Source of the DNA: Pyxidicoccus sp. MSG2
Lineage (GTDB): Bacteria > Myxococcota > Myxococcia > Myxococcales > Myxococcaceae
DNA length: 64,000 bases
Direction: 5' to 3'
NCBI RefSeq assembly: GCF_026626705.1
Contig: NZ_JAPNKC010000001.1
Span: forward strand, 5,660,001 to 5,724,000
Positions within the stretch are counted from its first letter, which is position 1; every line of letters starts with the position of its first letter. A program made the position numbers and the translations under genes. Below are positions 46,391-55,149 of the stretch, one piece after another. Below the pieces are notes generated by a model, which was not told the origin of the DNA, ran no database searches, and was given only the letters and a program-made list of their open reading frames with translations.

Positions 46391-47275
46391 ATGGATATCT
46401 CCTGGGATGACGCGCGGCTGTTCCTGGCCATCGCGGAGACGGGCAGCCTGAGCGAGGCGGCCCGGCGGCTGCGCGTGGGGCAGCCCACGGTGAGCCGGCG
46501 GCTGGCGGCGTTGGAGTACACGCTGGGGGCGGCGCTGTTCCGCCGGAGCGTGGACGGCGCGGCGCTGACGGCGGCGGGAGAGCGGCTGGTGCTGCCCGCG
46601 AAGAAGATGGCGGAGTGGGCGGGAGAGCTGCACCGCGCCGCGGAGTCGGCGGACAACTCGCCCAGGGGCCTGGTGCGCGTGACGGCGAGCCCCTTCGCCA
46701 GCTTCGACTTCCTGGCGCCCTTCGCGGCCTTCGTCGCGCAGAAGCACCCGGGCCTGCGGCTGGAGGTGCTGTCGACGATTCAGTACCTCGACCTGGCGCG
46801 AGGCGAGGCGGACCTCGCCCTGCGCGCGAAGCCGCCGACCAACGCGGACCTCAAGCTCGTGTACACGCTGGAGATTCAAAACGCCGTCATGGTCGCCAGG
46901 TCCCTGAAGGCGAAGCTGCCGAGGAAGCCCACGCTCCAGCAGCTCCCCTGGGTGGCGTGGTCGCCGCCATTCGAGTCGGTGCCGCCCAACCCGCAGCTCG
47001 AAGAGCTCATCCCGGATTTCGCGCCCGTGTTCACCGCCGACAACTACCTGGTGATGCTGGCCGCGGTGGAGGCGGGCGTGGGGGCGATGGTGCTGGGGAA
47101 GCTCTCGCACCGCTTCAGCCGCGACAGGGGACTGGTGCCACTGGACCTCGACCTGGGGCCGTATGCGACGAGCGAGGTCCACCTGGTGTGTGCGAGGTCC
47201 GCGCTCGACATTCCCCGCGTGAGGAAGGTGTCGGAGCTGCTGGTGGACGAGCTGGAGCGGTTCAAGCGGAAGTGA
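46391..47275 (+). CDS. LysR family transcriptional regulator
   Basis: 294 residues, full length. The helix-turn-helix is MDISWDDARLFLAIAETGSL...LRVGQPTVSRRLAALEYTLG. The effector domain is a short-lobed type (VRVTASPFASFDFLAPFAAF) with ASEAD-like RGEADLALRA. The subfamily resembles regulators paired with detoxifying enzymes. It is divergent from the MBL hydrolase. The ATG at 46391 gives the standard length. Confidence 0.9.
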   Translation: MDISWDDARLFLAIAETGSLSEAARRLRVGQPTVSRRLAALEYTLGAALFRRSVDGAALTAAGERLVLPAKKMAEWAGELHRAAESADNSPRGLVRVTASPFASFDFLAPFAAFVAQKHPGLRLEVLSTIQYLDLARGEADLALRAKPPTNADLKLVYTLEIQNAVMVARSLKAKLPRKPTLQQLPWVAWSPPFESVPPNPQLEELIPDFAPVFTADNYLVMLAAVEAGVGAMVLGKLSHRFSRDRGLVPLDLDLGPYATSEVHLVCARSALDIPRVRKVSELLVDELERFKRK

Positions 47276-47281
47276 GCCCGG

Positions 47282-47614
47282 CTACTCGTCCGGCTCCTCG
47301 AGGTCCGCCTTCAGGCGCGCGAGCAGGTGCACCGCACCCTGGGCGTAGCGGCTGATGTACCGGTCGTGAATCTCCTGGATGGGCAACGGATTGAAGTAGT
47401 TCCAGCGCTGCCGGCCCTCCTTCTTCGCGATGAGCAGCCCCGCCTTCTCCAGCACGCCCAGGTGCTGCATCACCGTGGTGCGGTCCAGCTCCGGGAAGTG
47501 CTCGGTCAGCTCGCCCGTCGTCATCGGCCGCGTCTTCAACAGGTCGAGCATCGCCCGCCGCCGGGCGTCCCCCAGGGCCTTGAAGACCGCGTCGTGGGCG
47601 TCACTGCTTGACAT
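47282..47614 (-). CDS. ArsR-type winged-helix repressor
   Basis: 110 residues. The core DAVFKALGDARRRAMLDLLK...MTTGELTEHFPELDRTTVMQHLGVLEKAGL is an ArsR helix-turn-helix. It lacks the ELCVCDL metal-binding motif of the arsenic regulators, so it probably senses a small molecule or protein. It is divergent from an SRPBCC gene (47671), a common pair in which the regulator controls an AHSA1-type protein. A strong palindrome overlaps its start codon. Confidence 0.9.
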   Translation of the reverse strand: MSSSDAHDAVFKALGDARRRAMLDLLKTRPMTTGELTEHFPELDRTTVMQHLGVLEKAGLLIAKKEGRQRWNYFNPLPIQEIHDRYISRYAQGAVHLLARLKADLEEPDE

Positions 47615-47632
47615 GTTATAAATCTATAACAT
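47613..47632. promoter_or_regulatory. ArsR-type operator in the divergent promoter
   Basis: ATGTTATA-AATC-TATAACAT is a perfect 8+8 palindrome and clearly AT-rich in a GC-rich region. It overlaps the ArsR start codon and sits 38 bases before the SRPBCC gene, so the repressor can cover both promoters. Confidence 0.8.
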
Positions 47633-47670
47633 ATTGACCTTGAACGCACGAACTTCGGAGGAGGCACGCA

Positions 47671-48153
47671 ATGGCACAGGAGCAGAGCGGGAAGCCGTCG
47701 GCGCAGGGGGAGATGGAGCTCAAGTTCCAGGTCCACGCCAAGGTTGCGAAGCCCATCGCCGAGGTCTTCGACGCGGTCTACAACCCGAAGAAGCTGAGCG
47801 GCTACTTCACGACCAACGGAGCGAGCGCCCCGCTCGACGAGGGCACCACCGTCACCTGGGACTTCGCGGACTTTCCCGGCGCCTTCCCCGTGTACGTGAA
47901 GAAGGTGGAGAAGAACCGCTCCATCGAGCTGGAGTGGAAGGCCGGCGACGGCGACTACAACACCAGGGTCCGCATGGAGTTCGAGCCGCTCGACGGCAAC
48001 GCGACGCTGGTGCGCATCAGCGAGTCCGGGTGGCAGAAGACGCCGAAGGGGCTGGAGAGCTCCTACGGCAACTGCATGGGCTGGGCACAGATGCTCCTGT
48101 GCATGAAGGTGTTCGTCGAGCAGGGGACGAACCTGCGTAGGTTCCTCTATTAG
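47671..48153 (+). CDS. SRPBCC (AHSA1-like) domain protein
   Basis: 160 residues; GGAGGAGG upstream. A helix-grip fold is recognisable: LKFQVHAKVAKPIAEVFDAV, FTTNGASAPLDEGTTVTWDF, SIELEWKAGDGDYNTRVRME, ending in a long helix (YGNCMGWAQMLLCMKVFVEQ). Family members bind hydrophobic ligands in a deep cavity. Control by the divergent ArsR protein is expected. An SDR gene follows 66 bases downstream and may share the transcript. Confidence 0.87.
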   Translation: MAQEQSGKPSAQGEMELKFQVHAKVAKPIAEVFDAVYNPKKLSGYFTTNGASAPLDEGTTVTWDFADFPGAFPVYVKKVEKNRSIELEWKAGDGDYNTRVRMEFEPLDGNATLVRISESGWQKTPKGLESSYGNCMGWAQMLLCMKVFVEQGTNLRRFLY

Positions 48154-48167
48154 TTAGGGGATGCGCG

Positions 48168-48219
48168 GAGGGGTCTCCCTGGCGTACATCCGTACCACCT
48201 TACGCTCAGGAGACCCCTC
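48168..48219 (+). promoter_or_regulatory. Inverted repeat that masks the SDR ribosome site
   Basis: GAGGGGTCTCC (48168-48178) and GGAGACCCCTC (48209-48219) are perfectly complementary over 11 bases with a 30-base loop. The right arm holds the SDR ribosome-binding site (AGGAGA) and ends at its ATG. If the stem forms in the mRNA, translation of the SDR gene would be blocked until it opens. It could also act as a terminator of the upstream gene, though it has no T-run. Confidence 0.65.
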
Positions 48220-49041
48220 ATGGCCGACCTCAAGGGAAAGACGCTCTTCATCACCGGCGCCAGCCGCGGTATCGGCAAGGCCATCGCGCTGCGGGCCGCG
48301 CGCGACGGCGCGAACATCGTCATCGCCGCGAAGACGACGGAGCCGCACCCCAAGCTCCCCGGCACCATCTACACGGCCGCGGAGGAAATCGAGAAGGCCG
48401 GCGGCAAGGCGCTGCCGTGCATGGTGGACATCCGCGACGAGCAGCAGATTGCCGCCGCCGTGGCGAAGGCGGTGGAGACGTTCGGCGGCATCGACATCCT
48501 GGTGAACAACGCCAGCGCCATCAGCCTCACCGGCACGCTCGAGACGCCGATGAAGCGCTATGACCTGATGCACGGCATCAACACGCGCGGGACGTTTGCC
48601 TGCTCGCAGGCGTGCATCCCGTACCTGAAGAAGTCCAGCAACCCGCACATCCTCAACAACTCGCCGCCGCTCAACATGGAGGCGCGCTGGTTCGGGCCCC
48701 ACGTCGCGTACACCATGGCGAAGTTCGGGATGAGCATGTGCGTGCTCGGCATGGCGGAGGAGTTCAAGTCGGACGGCATCGCCGTCAACGCCATCTGGCC
48801 GCGCACCGTCATCGCCACCGCGGCGGTGCAGAACCTGCTCGGCGGAGATGAGACCATCGCCGGCAGCCGCTCGCCGGAAATCATGGCCGACGCCGCCTAC
48901 GCCATCCTCACCAAGCCGAGCCGCCAGTTCACCGGCAACTTCTGCATCGACGAGGACGTCTTGCGCGGCGTGGGCGTGACGGACTTCTCGAAGTACCAGA
49001 TGGTGCCCGGGGCGGAGCTGTTCCCGGACTACTTCATCTGA
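48220..49041 (+). CDS. Short-chain dehydrogenase (HSDL2-like)
   Basis: 273 residues. NAD(P) binding TLFITGASRGIGKAIALRAA; the structural ILVNNASAISL; catalytic region SPPLNMEARWFGPHVAYTMAK (Ser, Tyr, Lys spaced as in SDRs). The VNAIWPRTVIATAAVQNLLG and KPSRQFTGNFCIDED stretches match hydroxysteroid dehydrogenase-like 2 proteins. HSDL2 enzymes are linked to fatty-acid metabolism; the substrate is unproven. The gene's ribosome site is inside a perfect inverted repeat. It converges with the next gene, overlapping 13 bases. Confidence 0.87.
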   Translation: MADLKGKTLFITGASRGIGKAIALRAARDGANIVIAAKTTEPHPKLPGTIYTAAEEIEKAGGKALPCMVDIRDEQQIAAAVAKAVETFGGIDILVNNASAISLTGTLETPMKRYDLMHGINTRGTFACSQACIPYLKKSSNPHILNNSPPLNMEARWFGPHVAYTMAKFGMSMCVLGMAEEFKSDGIAVNAIWPRTVIATAAVQNLLGGDETIAGSRSPEIMADAAYAILTKPSRQFTGNFCIDEDVLRGVGVTDFSKYQMVPGAELFPDYFI

Positions 49042-50240
49042 GGGGCCAGGCCCTCCGCTCCGGAGGGCTCGCCGAACACGGACACCTCGCGCAGGCGTGA
49101 GAACTGGCCCATGCCCGAGCTGCCGTCCGTGTAGCGGTCGGTCATCCACAGCCGGATGCGGCCCACCCCGGGCGCATCCGGCGCGAGCGCCACGTCCAGG
49201 TACTGCTCGCCAAGGGTCGCCGTGGCCGGGTCGTCCTCGTAGGGGATGGAGGCGACGACGTCGGAGAACGGCGCGCTGTCTCCCAGCGGGAACCACGTCT
49301 TCCCGTCCACCGAGCCCTCCACGTGGAGTACGTCGCCGAAGCCGTCCAGCCCCCGCACGATGACGCGCCGGGGCCGCACGGGCTCCTCGAGCAGGATGAA
49401 CAGCTCGGAGGGCAGGAAGTTCTCGCCAATGGCCGCCCGGGCCAATTCCAGCCTGCCGTCGGTGAAGGGACACGGCGAGAAGGTGCCGGACTTCAGCGCG
49501 CAGCCCGCGCCACGGCTGGCGGGGACGACAGCCGCGAAGGGCAGCGGCACCGGGGGCGACTCGGAGACGGCGTCGTAATACAACGAGTTCTTGAACCAGG
49601 CGCGCATGCCCCGCGACACGGCCTGCACTCGCGCGGAGTGGGTGAAGTCCTCCACCAGCTCTGGCCTCAACCGGGGCTCGCCGCTGCCCGCGCGGAGCTG
49701 CCACGCGATGCCGTCCTCGCCGCGAAGCTGCACGAAGTAGTCCGGCTCCGGGATGTCCGCCGTGGGCACCACCGGCTCCCACGACAGGCGGACGCCGCCC
49801 GCCTCGTCCACGGTGCGCACGTGGCCCTCCCAGGGGCGCAGCGGCGGCAGGTCCACGTCGCGGATGAATTCGAACGAGAGGAAGTCCCGCCCTCCGTCCG
49901 TGCGCGGCAGGTGGAGCTGGAACTGGTTGACGGACGTCCACGGGTGGGGATGCTCCAGGCCATCCGCGCCCACATCGCGCGCGGAGAGCCGGTGGAGGAA
50001 GAGTCCTTGCGCGTCGGGCGTCACCTCGGCCCAGGGCTCGTAACGGGTGGCGTAGACCTCGCCGCCGTATTCGTTGGGCGGGGCGGCCACCTTGCGCGGG
50101 CGCATCAGCGTGAGTGGCCCGCCGCGCCAGGGCGTGCCGTCCGCCGCCAGCGCGGTGCCGGACACGTAGATGGGGTCATCCGGCTCCAGCGCGCAGCCGG
50201 CCAGGGTGAGGCAGAGCGGAAGCAGTCGCGACAGTCGCAT
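49029..50240 (-). CDS. Lipoprotein with discoidin-like C-terminal domain, paired with a TonB receptor
   Basis: 403 residues; lipobox LAGCALEPD. The body has fibronectin-like segments (VRTVDEAGGVRLSWEPVVPT) and a C-terminal part that resembles F5/8-type discoidin domains (DGFGDVLHVEGSVDGKTWFP, TLGEQYLDVALAP). It is the second gene of an operon; the receptor stop lies 2 bases ahead of the start codon. It is probably a surface lipoprotein that helps the receptor capture a ligand, as SusD-like and other receptor partners do, though it is not SusD. Substrate unknown. Confidence 0.75.
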   Translation of the reverse strand: MRLSRLLPLCLTLAGCALEPDDPIYVSGTALAADGTPWRGGPLTLMRPRKVAAPPNEYGGEVYATRYEPWAEVTPDAQGLFLHRLSARDVGADGLEHPHPWTSVNQFQLHLPRTDGGRDFLSFEFIRDVDLPPLRPWEGHVRTVDEAGGVRLSWEPVVPTADIPEPDYFVQLRGEDGIAWQLRAGSGEPRLRPELVEDFTHSARVQAVSRGMRAWFKNSLYYDAVSESPPVPLPFAAVVPASRGAGCALKSGTFSPCPFTDGRLELARAAIGENFLPSELFILLEEPVRPRRVIVRGLDGFGDVLHVEGSVDGKTWFPLGDSAPFSDVVASIPYEDDPATATLGEQYLDVALAPDAPGVGRIRLWMTDRYTDGSSGMGQFSRLREVSVFGEPSGAEGLAPQMK

Positions 50241-50242
50241 GG

Positions 50243-52879
50243 TCAGAAGCTCCCCTTCACGCCGAGGGTGGGGAGAACCACCGGCACGCCCACCGACGTC
50301 TTCTTCAGTCCACTCGGCTTGCCGTAGCCGTACTCGAAGGTGACGACCTCCTTGCGCGCGGTGATGTTGAAGACGTCCAGGTAGGCCTCGAGCACGAAGC
50401 GGTCGAACACCCAGCTCCGCGAGGCGCGCACGTCGAGACGGAAGAAGCCGGGCAGCCGGTCCACCGAGCCGCGGTCCACGGGCATCCACTCGGCGTTGCC
50501 GTCCGCGTCGGTGCCCTCGCGCCGGGTGCGGTAGCCGAACTGGCCGCTCTCCGGACGGCCGGTGTTGAAGTGCGCCACCGCGCCCACCGTGGCGAAGGCG
50601 AAGCGGTAGCTGAGCGCGGCGTTGACCGAGTGCGCCTGCTCGAAGACGTACGGCAGGTAGTCCTCCGCCTGCCCCAGCTCTTCGCCCTGCGCGCCCAGGC
50701 GCGAGTAGCGCTCGAAGCGCCGGCTCTGGTTGAAGCCGTAGGTGAGCCAGCCGAACCAGTGGCGCCCGAGCGGCCGGCGCACCATCAGCTCCAGTCCGTA
50801 GGTGTAGCCGTGCCCCTGGACGTCCTCGGCCTCCAGGCCCCGGCGGCGCACGTTGCTCACCACGTCCTCGAAGTTGAACTCCAGCGTGCGCACGAGCGGG
50901 TTGAAGTAGGCCTCGGCGGACAGCTCCCAGTCCTGTGACGGCCGCCACTCCGCGCCCGCGGAGAGCTGCACCGCGCGTTGCAGGCCGCGCTCCAGCGCGA
51001 GCATCTCCCCCGCGGGCACCGGCAGCAGCACCGTGGCGGGCTGGTGGTAGAGGCCCGCGCCGGCTTTGAGGGTGAGCGCGTCCGTGAGCGCGTGGCGCAC
51101 CGCGAGCCGGGGCTCCAGCGCGACGTACGTGTCGAGCCCGAAGCCGTGGTAGCTGTCCACGCGCAGGCCCGGCACCAGCGTCCACCGCGCGGCGGGGCGC
51201 CACGTGAGCTGCGTGCCCACGCCCGCGAAGGTGGCGAGGATGTCCGGCCGACTGTACGCGTCGCGGCCGTCGACGGGGCCCACGGGACGGAAGAGGCCGG
51301 TGGCCACCAGGCCCGCGCTCCGGCGCTCGAGCTGGCCGAAGGCCTCGAAGGTGAGCGAGGGCGACAGCTCGCGCGTGTAGCCGGTGCGCAGCGCCACACT
51401 GCCCTGCGTCAGCTCGTAGCTGCCGGGGCTGTTGTAGCCCTCGTCGAAGTTGAGGCCCAGCCGGTCATACCCGAGCGTCAGCCCCACCTCCGCCTCGCCG
51501 CCCGCGAGCGGATGGCGGCCGCGCAGGTCCACGCGGTGGAAGAGCAGGCCCACGCCGCCGCTCTCCTGGCCGGGCAGGCGCGCGGTGATGCCCACCGCGT
51601 CCGACGAGCCCATGACGAGCAGCCGCAGCCGTCCCTCGTCGCCCACGCGCTGCTCCACGCGAGCGGAGTAGTCCCAGTAGTCCGCGTAGATTTTGGGCTC
51701 GCCCCGGTCCGGGTACTGCGTCCCGTCCGGGGCCGTGTAGATGGACGGGGCGGTGATGCTGTTGGCCACGCGCGTGACGATGAGGCCGGTGTAGCTGATG
51801 CGCGCGGCGGCGGTGACGGTGGTGCCCGTCTCGGGGAAGGGCACCTCCAGGAAGACACCGCTGTTGATGATGTCGAGGTACGCGCTGCCGCGCACGCCGT
51901 CCTCGCGCGGGCGGCTGACGTGCGCATCCACCGCGCCGCCGAGCAGGCTGCCGTACCGCGCCGAGGGCACTCCCACCTGGAAGTCGAGCGTGTCGATGAA
52001 GTCTGGATGGACGACGGCGTTGCCCACGAGCAGGTGGTAGAGGAAGGGCACGCGCACGCCGTCCACGAAGAAGGCGCTCGCGGCGGGCTGCACGCCGCGC
52101 ACCACGGGGTAGGAGAGGCCCGAGGCCAGCGTCGTCACGCCGGGCATCAGCATGATGACGCGGAACGGGTCGCCCATGGTGCCGGGCACCTCGCGCAGTT
52201 CCTGGTCGTGGAGGGTGACGCGGGAGACCTCGGTGCGGGGCCTGTCCGCGCGCACCACCGTCTCGTAGGGGTTCACCTCCAGCGGCTCCAGGCCGTAGAG
52301 GACCTCCAGGTGCTGGTGTGCCTCCAGCGTCTCGTCGATGTACAGCGGCTGGTGGCCGGGCGCGGAGACCTTGAGCCGGGTGGTGCCGGGAGGCAGCTCC
52401 AGACGGAAGAGGCCCTGGGCATCCGTCTCCGCCGTGGCCTCTCCTGCTTGTACGGTGGCACCTGCAATCGGCTTGCGTGTGCCCTTCTGCCGCACGCGGC
52501 CGGTGATGAGGGCGCGCAGGGCCGGGGGCTCGAAGCGGTAGGAATAGGGCAGGCGCACCGAGACGGGCGTGCCGCCGGAAGTGGCGGGGTGGAAGCGCAG
52601 GCGGTGGGCAGCCTCCAGGGCGGCCGCGGCGAGCTGGGGTGGTGCGTCACCGATGACGGTGGCGTCCGTGACGGCGCCGGCCTCATCGAGCGTGAGCTCC
52701 AACCGCACCACCACGGGGGCGGTGAGGGGGAAGCCCTCTGGCACGCGGGCGGGGGCGTCCTCGCTCAGGGTGGGCGGGAGGAGGGGGGCTTCGTCAGGGC
52801 CGGATTGTGGGGCCGCGAGCGCCGAGGCGGAGGAGAGGCCAAGGGCGAGCGCGAGGAGGAAGGGACTGAAACGCGTCAT
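50243..52879 (-). CDS. TonB-dependent receptor with N-terminal TonB-C-like and carboxypeptidase-regulatory-like domains
   Basis: 878 residues. After the signal peptide (FLLALALGLSSASALA), residues about 45-120 look like the C-terminal domain of TonB (TAPVVVRLELTLDEAGAVTD...ALEAAHRLRFHPATSGGTPV). That domain normally belongs to the energy transducer. A carboxypeptidase-regulatory-like beta domain follows (LITGRVRQKGTRKPIAGATV). Then come the plug (VSRVTLHDQELREVPGTMGD...SGLSYPVVRGVQPAASAFFV) and the barrel, ending GVKGSF with a C-terminal Phe. It is co-transcribed with the discoidin-like lipoprotein. The fusion could recruit other parts or regulate uptake; the substrate is unknown. Confidence 0.88.
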   Translation of the reverse strand: MTRFSPFLLALALGLSSASALAAPQSGPDEAPLLPPTLSEDAPARVPEGFPLTAPVVVRLELTLDEAGAVTDATVIGDAPPQLAAAALEAAHRLRFHPATSGGTPVSVRLPYSYRFEPPALRALITGRVRQKGTRKPIAGATVQAGEATAETDAQGLFRLELPPGTTRLKVSAPGHQPLYIDETLEAHQHLEVLYGLEPLEVNPYETVVRADRPRTEVSRVTLHDQELREVPGTMGDPFRVIMLMPGVTTLASGLSYPVVRGVQPAASAFFVDGVRVPFLYHLLVGNAVVHPDFIDTLDFQVGVPSARYGSLLGGAVDAHVSRPREDGVRGSAYLDIINSGVFLEVPFPETGTTVTAAARISYTGLIVTRVANSITAPSIYTAPDGTQYPDRGEPKIYADYWDYSARVEQRVGDEGRLRLLVMGSSDAVGITARLPGQESGGVGLLFHRVDLRGRHPLAGGEAEVGLTLGYDRLGLNFDEGYNSPGSYELTQGSVALRTGYTRELSPSLTFEAFGQLERRSAGLVATGLFRPVGPVDGRDAYSRPDILATFAGVGTQLTWRPAARWTLVPGLRVDSYHGFGLDTYVALEPRLAVRHALTDALTLKAGAGLYHQPATVLLPVPAGEMLALERGLQRAVQLSAGAEWRPSQDWELSAEAYFNPLVRTLEFNFEDVVSNVRRRGLEAEDVQGHGYTYGLELMVRRPLGRHWFGWLTYGFNQSRRFERYSRLGAQGEELGQAEDYLPYVFEQAHSVNAALSYRFAFATVGAVAHFNTGRPESGQFGYRTRREGTDADGNAEWMPVDRGSVDRLPGFFRLDVRASRSWVFDRFVLEAYLDVFNITARKEVVTFEYGYGKPSGLKKTSVGVPVVLPTLGVKGSF

Positions 52880-52944
52880 CGTCGGGTGCGGGGCGAAGGC
52901 AGATGCCTATGACGCCCGTACCCGAATTCTTGATCAAAGTCTTC

Positions 52945-53346
52945 TCAGGCCTCGGCCCCGCCCGCGCTGTGGCGCGCGTGAGGTTCAGGCGGGCTGCTAC
53001 CGAGCCGCCGCGCGCAGAAGGCATCCACCGCGGTGGCCGCGAGGACGTTGCTCAAGGCGAAGCCCAGGCTGCCCTTCTTCGGGCTGTGCCTCAGGGCCCT
53101 GCCCAGGCCCACGAGGTCCAGGACGTCTCCGGCCACGCGCGCCCAGACCCACGGCGCGACCCGGGCCGGCGAAAGCAGGATGCCGATGCCCACGGCGATT
53201 TCCCGCAGCCCGGAGACGCGCAGCAGCGCGGGGCGCGCCTCCTTCACGCCCAGGAAGCGGGCGAGCGCACGAGGCACCATCAGCTCCGTCAGGCCCACGC
53301 CGATGCTGAGCCACCCGAGCCCCTTTGCCAGTTGCCTGATGTTCAT
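52945..53346 (-). CDS. Small integral membrane protein, function unknown
   Basis: 133 residues; GGAGG 9 bases ahead of the ATG. Three to four membrane helices can be read (LAKGLGWLSIGVGLTELMVP, LREIAVGIGILLSPARVAPW, LSNVLAATAVDAFCARRL). The pattern resembles DUF4267-like small proteins next to SRPBCC or cyclase genes in other bacteria; this is a loose match. The C-terminus is hydrophilic (SPPEPHARHSAGGAEA). Confidence 0.7.
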   Translation of the reverse strand: MNIRQLAKGLGWLSIGVGLTELMVPRALARFLGVKEARPALLRVSGLREIAVGIGILLSPARVAPWVWARVAGDVLDLVGLGRALRHSPKKGSLGFALSNVLAATAVDAFCARRLGSSPPEPHARHSAGGAEA

Positions 53347-53504
53347 CGCGGCCGTCCTCCGTCCAGGGGCGCCAGCCCGCCCGCTCTCCCGAGCGGGAGC
53401 CCTCCAGGGAAGGTGGTCATGGAGGCAGGGCGGCGCGAGAGGGCTGCTCCCAGGCAGGCAGGCTGTGCAGTCGGTAGGGCAGGTGAGGTAGGTACGAAGG
53501 CCTC

Positions 53505-54710
53505 ATGTCCACGTCGTTCGCCCGAGCCCTCCTGCTGGCGGCCTGTGCCCTGTTCGTCACGGCCTGCCCGCGCCCCACGCGCGCCCCGATTACGAAGCCC
53601 GAAGAGGCGCTCGTCCCGGTCTCCCGCTCGCTGGAATTGCGTGACGACGGTGAGCCCGCGGCGCTGCGGGCCGCCATCGCGCAGAGCGTGGTGTGGCTGC
53701 GGACGCGGCCCGTGGACCAGCGCTTCATCTACGGGGACCGCCAGGTCACCGCCGGCATGCTCCGGGCCGCGCTGGAGCGCCTGCACTCGCGCATCCGCGA
53801 CGGCATGTCGCCCGGGGAATTGTCGGTGCAGGTGCTCGAGGAGTTCGAGCCGCTGGAGGCCGCTGGCGGCGAGGACGGCCAGGTGCTCTTCACTGGCTAT
53901 TACGAGCCCACGCTCGACGCGAGCCTCACGCGGACGGCCGAGTACTCGGTGCCCATCCACGGGCTGCCGCAAGATTTGCTCGAAGTCCCGCTGGAGCCGT
54001 TCGCGGAGCGCTTCGCGGCGGAGCGCGTCTTCGGGCGGCTCGACGGGCGGAAGGTGGTGCCCTACTGGACGCGCGGAGAGATTCGCGGCGGGCGGCTGGA
54101 CGGACGGGGGCTGGAATTGGCGTGGGCGAAGGACCCGGTGGCGCTCTTCTTCGTGGAGGTGCAGGGCAGTGGACGGCTGCGGCTGCCGGACGGGAGCGAG
54201 CGCCGCATCGGCTACGCGGCGTCGAACGGGAGGCCCTACCGGAGCATCGGCTCGTTGCTCATCCAGGAGGGCACCATTCCCCGCGAGACGATGTCGATGC
54301 AGGCACTGCGCTCGTGGCTGGCGGCGAACCCGGCGCAGTGCGGGCGGGTGCTCGACTTCAACGAGTCGTATGTGTTCTTCCGCTACCTGGAGGGCCCGTC
54401 GGAGGGCTCGCTGGGGAGACCGGTGACGCCGGGGCGCTCCATTGCCACGGATGCGCGGCTGTTCCCCAAGGGCGGGCTGGCCTTCATCCAGACCGAGCAC
54501 CCGGTGAAGCGGGCGGATGGGACGGTGGAGTGGAGGCCGCTGACGCGCTTCGTGCTCAACCAGGACACGGGTGGCGCCATCCGTGGCGCGGGCCGCGTGG
54601 ATGTCTACTGGGGCCCCGGCCCCGAGGCCGAGCTGGCCGCGGGGATGATGAAGCAGAAGGGGCGGCTGCTCTTCCTCGTGCCGCGCGCGGTGCCGGTTAC
54701 TGCTCGCTGA
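53505..54710 (+). CDS. mltA: Membrane-bound lytic murein transglycosylase A
   Basis: 401 residues. Lipoprotein signal with lipobox FVTACPRPT. The MltA core is clear: LFTGYYEPTLDASLTRTAEY, VPYWTRGEIRGGRLDGRGLE, LAWAKDPVALFFVEVQGSGR, IGYAASNGRPYRSIG. It ends with the 3D-type segment NQDTGGAIRGAGRVDVYWGP, where the conserved Asp residues sit. It cleaves peptidoglycan glycan strands, forming 1,6-anhydro ends, from the inner face of the outer membrane. Length is slightly above E. coli MltA. Its 3' end overlaps the convergent OsmC gene by 14 bases. Confidence 0.92.
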   Translation: MSTSFARALLLAACALFVTACPRPTRAPITKPEEALVPVSRSLELRDDGEPAALRAAIAQSVVWLRTRPVDQRFIYGDRQVTAGMLRAALERLHSRIRDGMSPGELSVQVLEEFEPLEAAGGEDGQVLFTGYYEPTLDASLTRTAEYSVPIHGLPQDLLEVPLEPFAERFAAERVFGRLDGRKVVPYWTRGEIRGGRLDGRGLELAWAKDPVALFFVEVQGSGRLRLPDGSERRIGYAASNGRPYRSIGSLLIQEGTIPRETMSMQALRSWLAANPAQCGRVLDFNESYVFFRYLEGPSEGSLGRPVTPGRSIATDARLFPKGGLAFIQTEHPVKRADGTVEWRPLTRFVLNQDTGGAIRGAGRVDVYWGPGPEAELAAGMMKQKGRLLFLVPRAVPVTAR

Positions 54711-55149
54711 CCTTCATGGTGAGGTGGATGGGCGTGGCGTGGGCGAGGTTGTCGCTCACGGGGCAGCGCGCTTCGACTTCGCTCTTGAGCTTCGCAATCT
54801 GGTCCGCGTTGGCGGTGCTCTTCACGTAGATGACGACCTCGAGCGACTGGTAGCCGGCGCGCACGGAGCGGTCGGTGCCGGCGAACTTCGCGGGGTCCAG
54901 CGAGCCTCGCACGGTGATGTCGGTGCCGGACACGGGGATGCCCAGCTCCTTCGCGATGAAGAAGGTCATGTAGTTCAGGCAGCCGGCGTGTGCGGCGAGG
55001 ATGAAGTCGAGCGGGCTGGGCGCGCCGTTGCGGCCTCCGAGCTCCACGGGCTCGTCCATGAAGATTCTGAAGGCGTGGGCCTCGGTGGTGCTGCGGGCCA
55101 TGCTCTCGCCCAGCGTGCGGACCTCTCCGGTGTAGAGCTGCTTTTCCAT
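54697..55149 (-). CDS. OsmC/Ohr family protein
   Basis: 150 residues; AAGGAG upstream. A typical OsmC fold: LYTGEVRTLGESMARSTTEA, GAPSPLDFILAAHAGCLNYM (first reactive Cys), ELGIPVSGTDITVRGSLDPA, and the second Cys in KSEVEARCPVSDNLAHATPI. The two Cys are the peroxidatic pair that reduce organic hydroperoxides. Members act in the cytoplasm. It is divergent from the dioxygenase gene at 55406; the 256 bases between contain no recognised site. Confidence 0.9.
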   Translation of the reverse strand: MEKQLYTGEVRTLGESMARSTTEAHAFRIFMDEPVELGGRNGAPSPLDFILAAHAGCLNYMTFFIAKELGIPVSGTDITVRGSLDPAKFAGTDRSVRAGYQSLEVVIYVKSTANADQIAKLKSEVEARCPVSDNLAHATPIHLTMKVSEQ

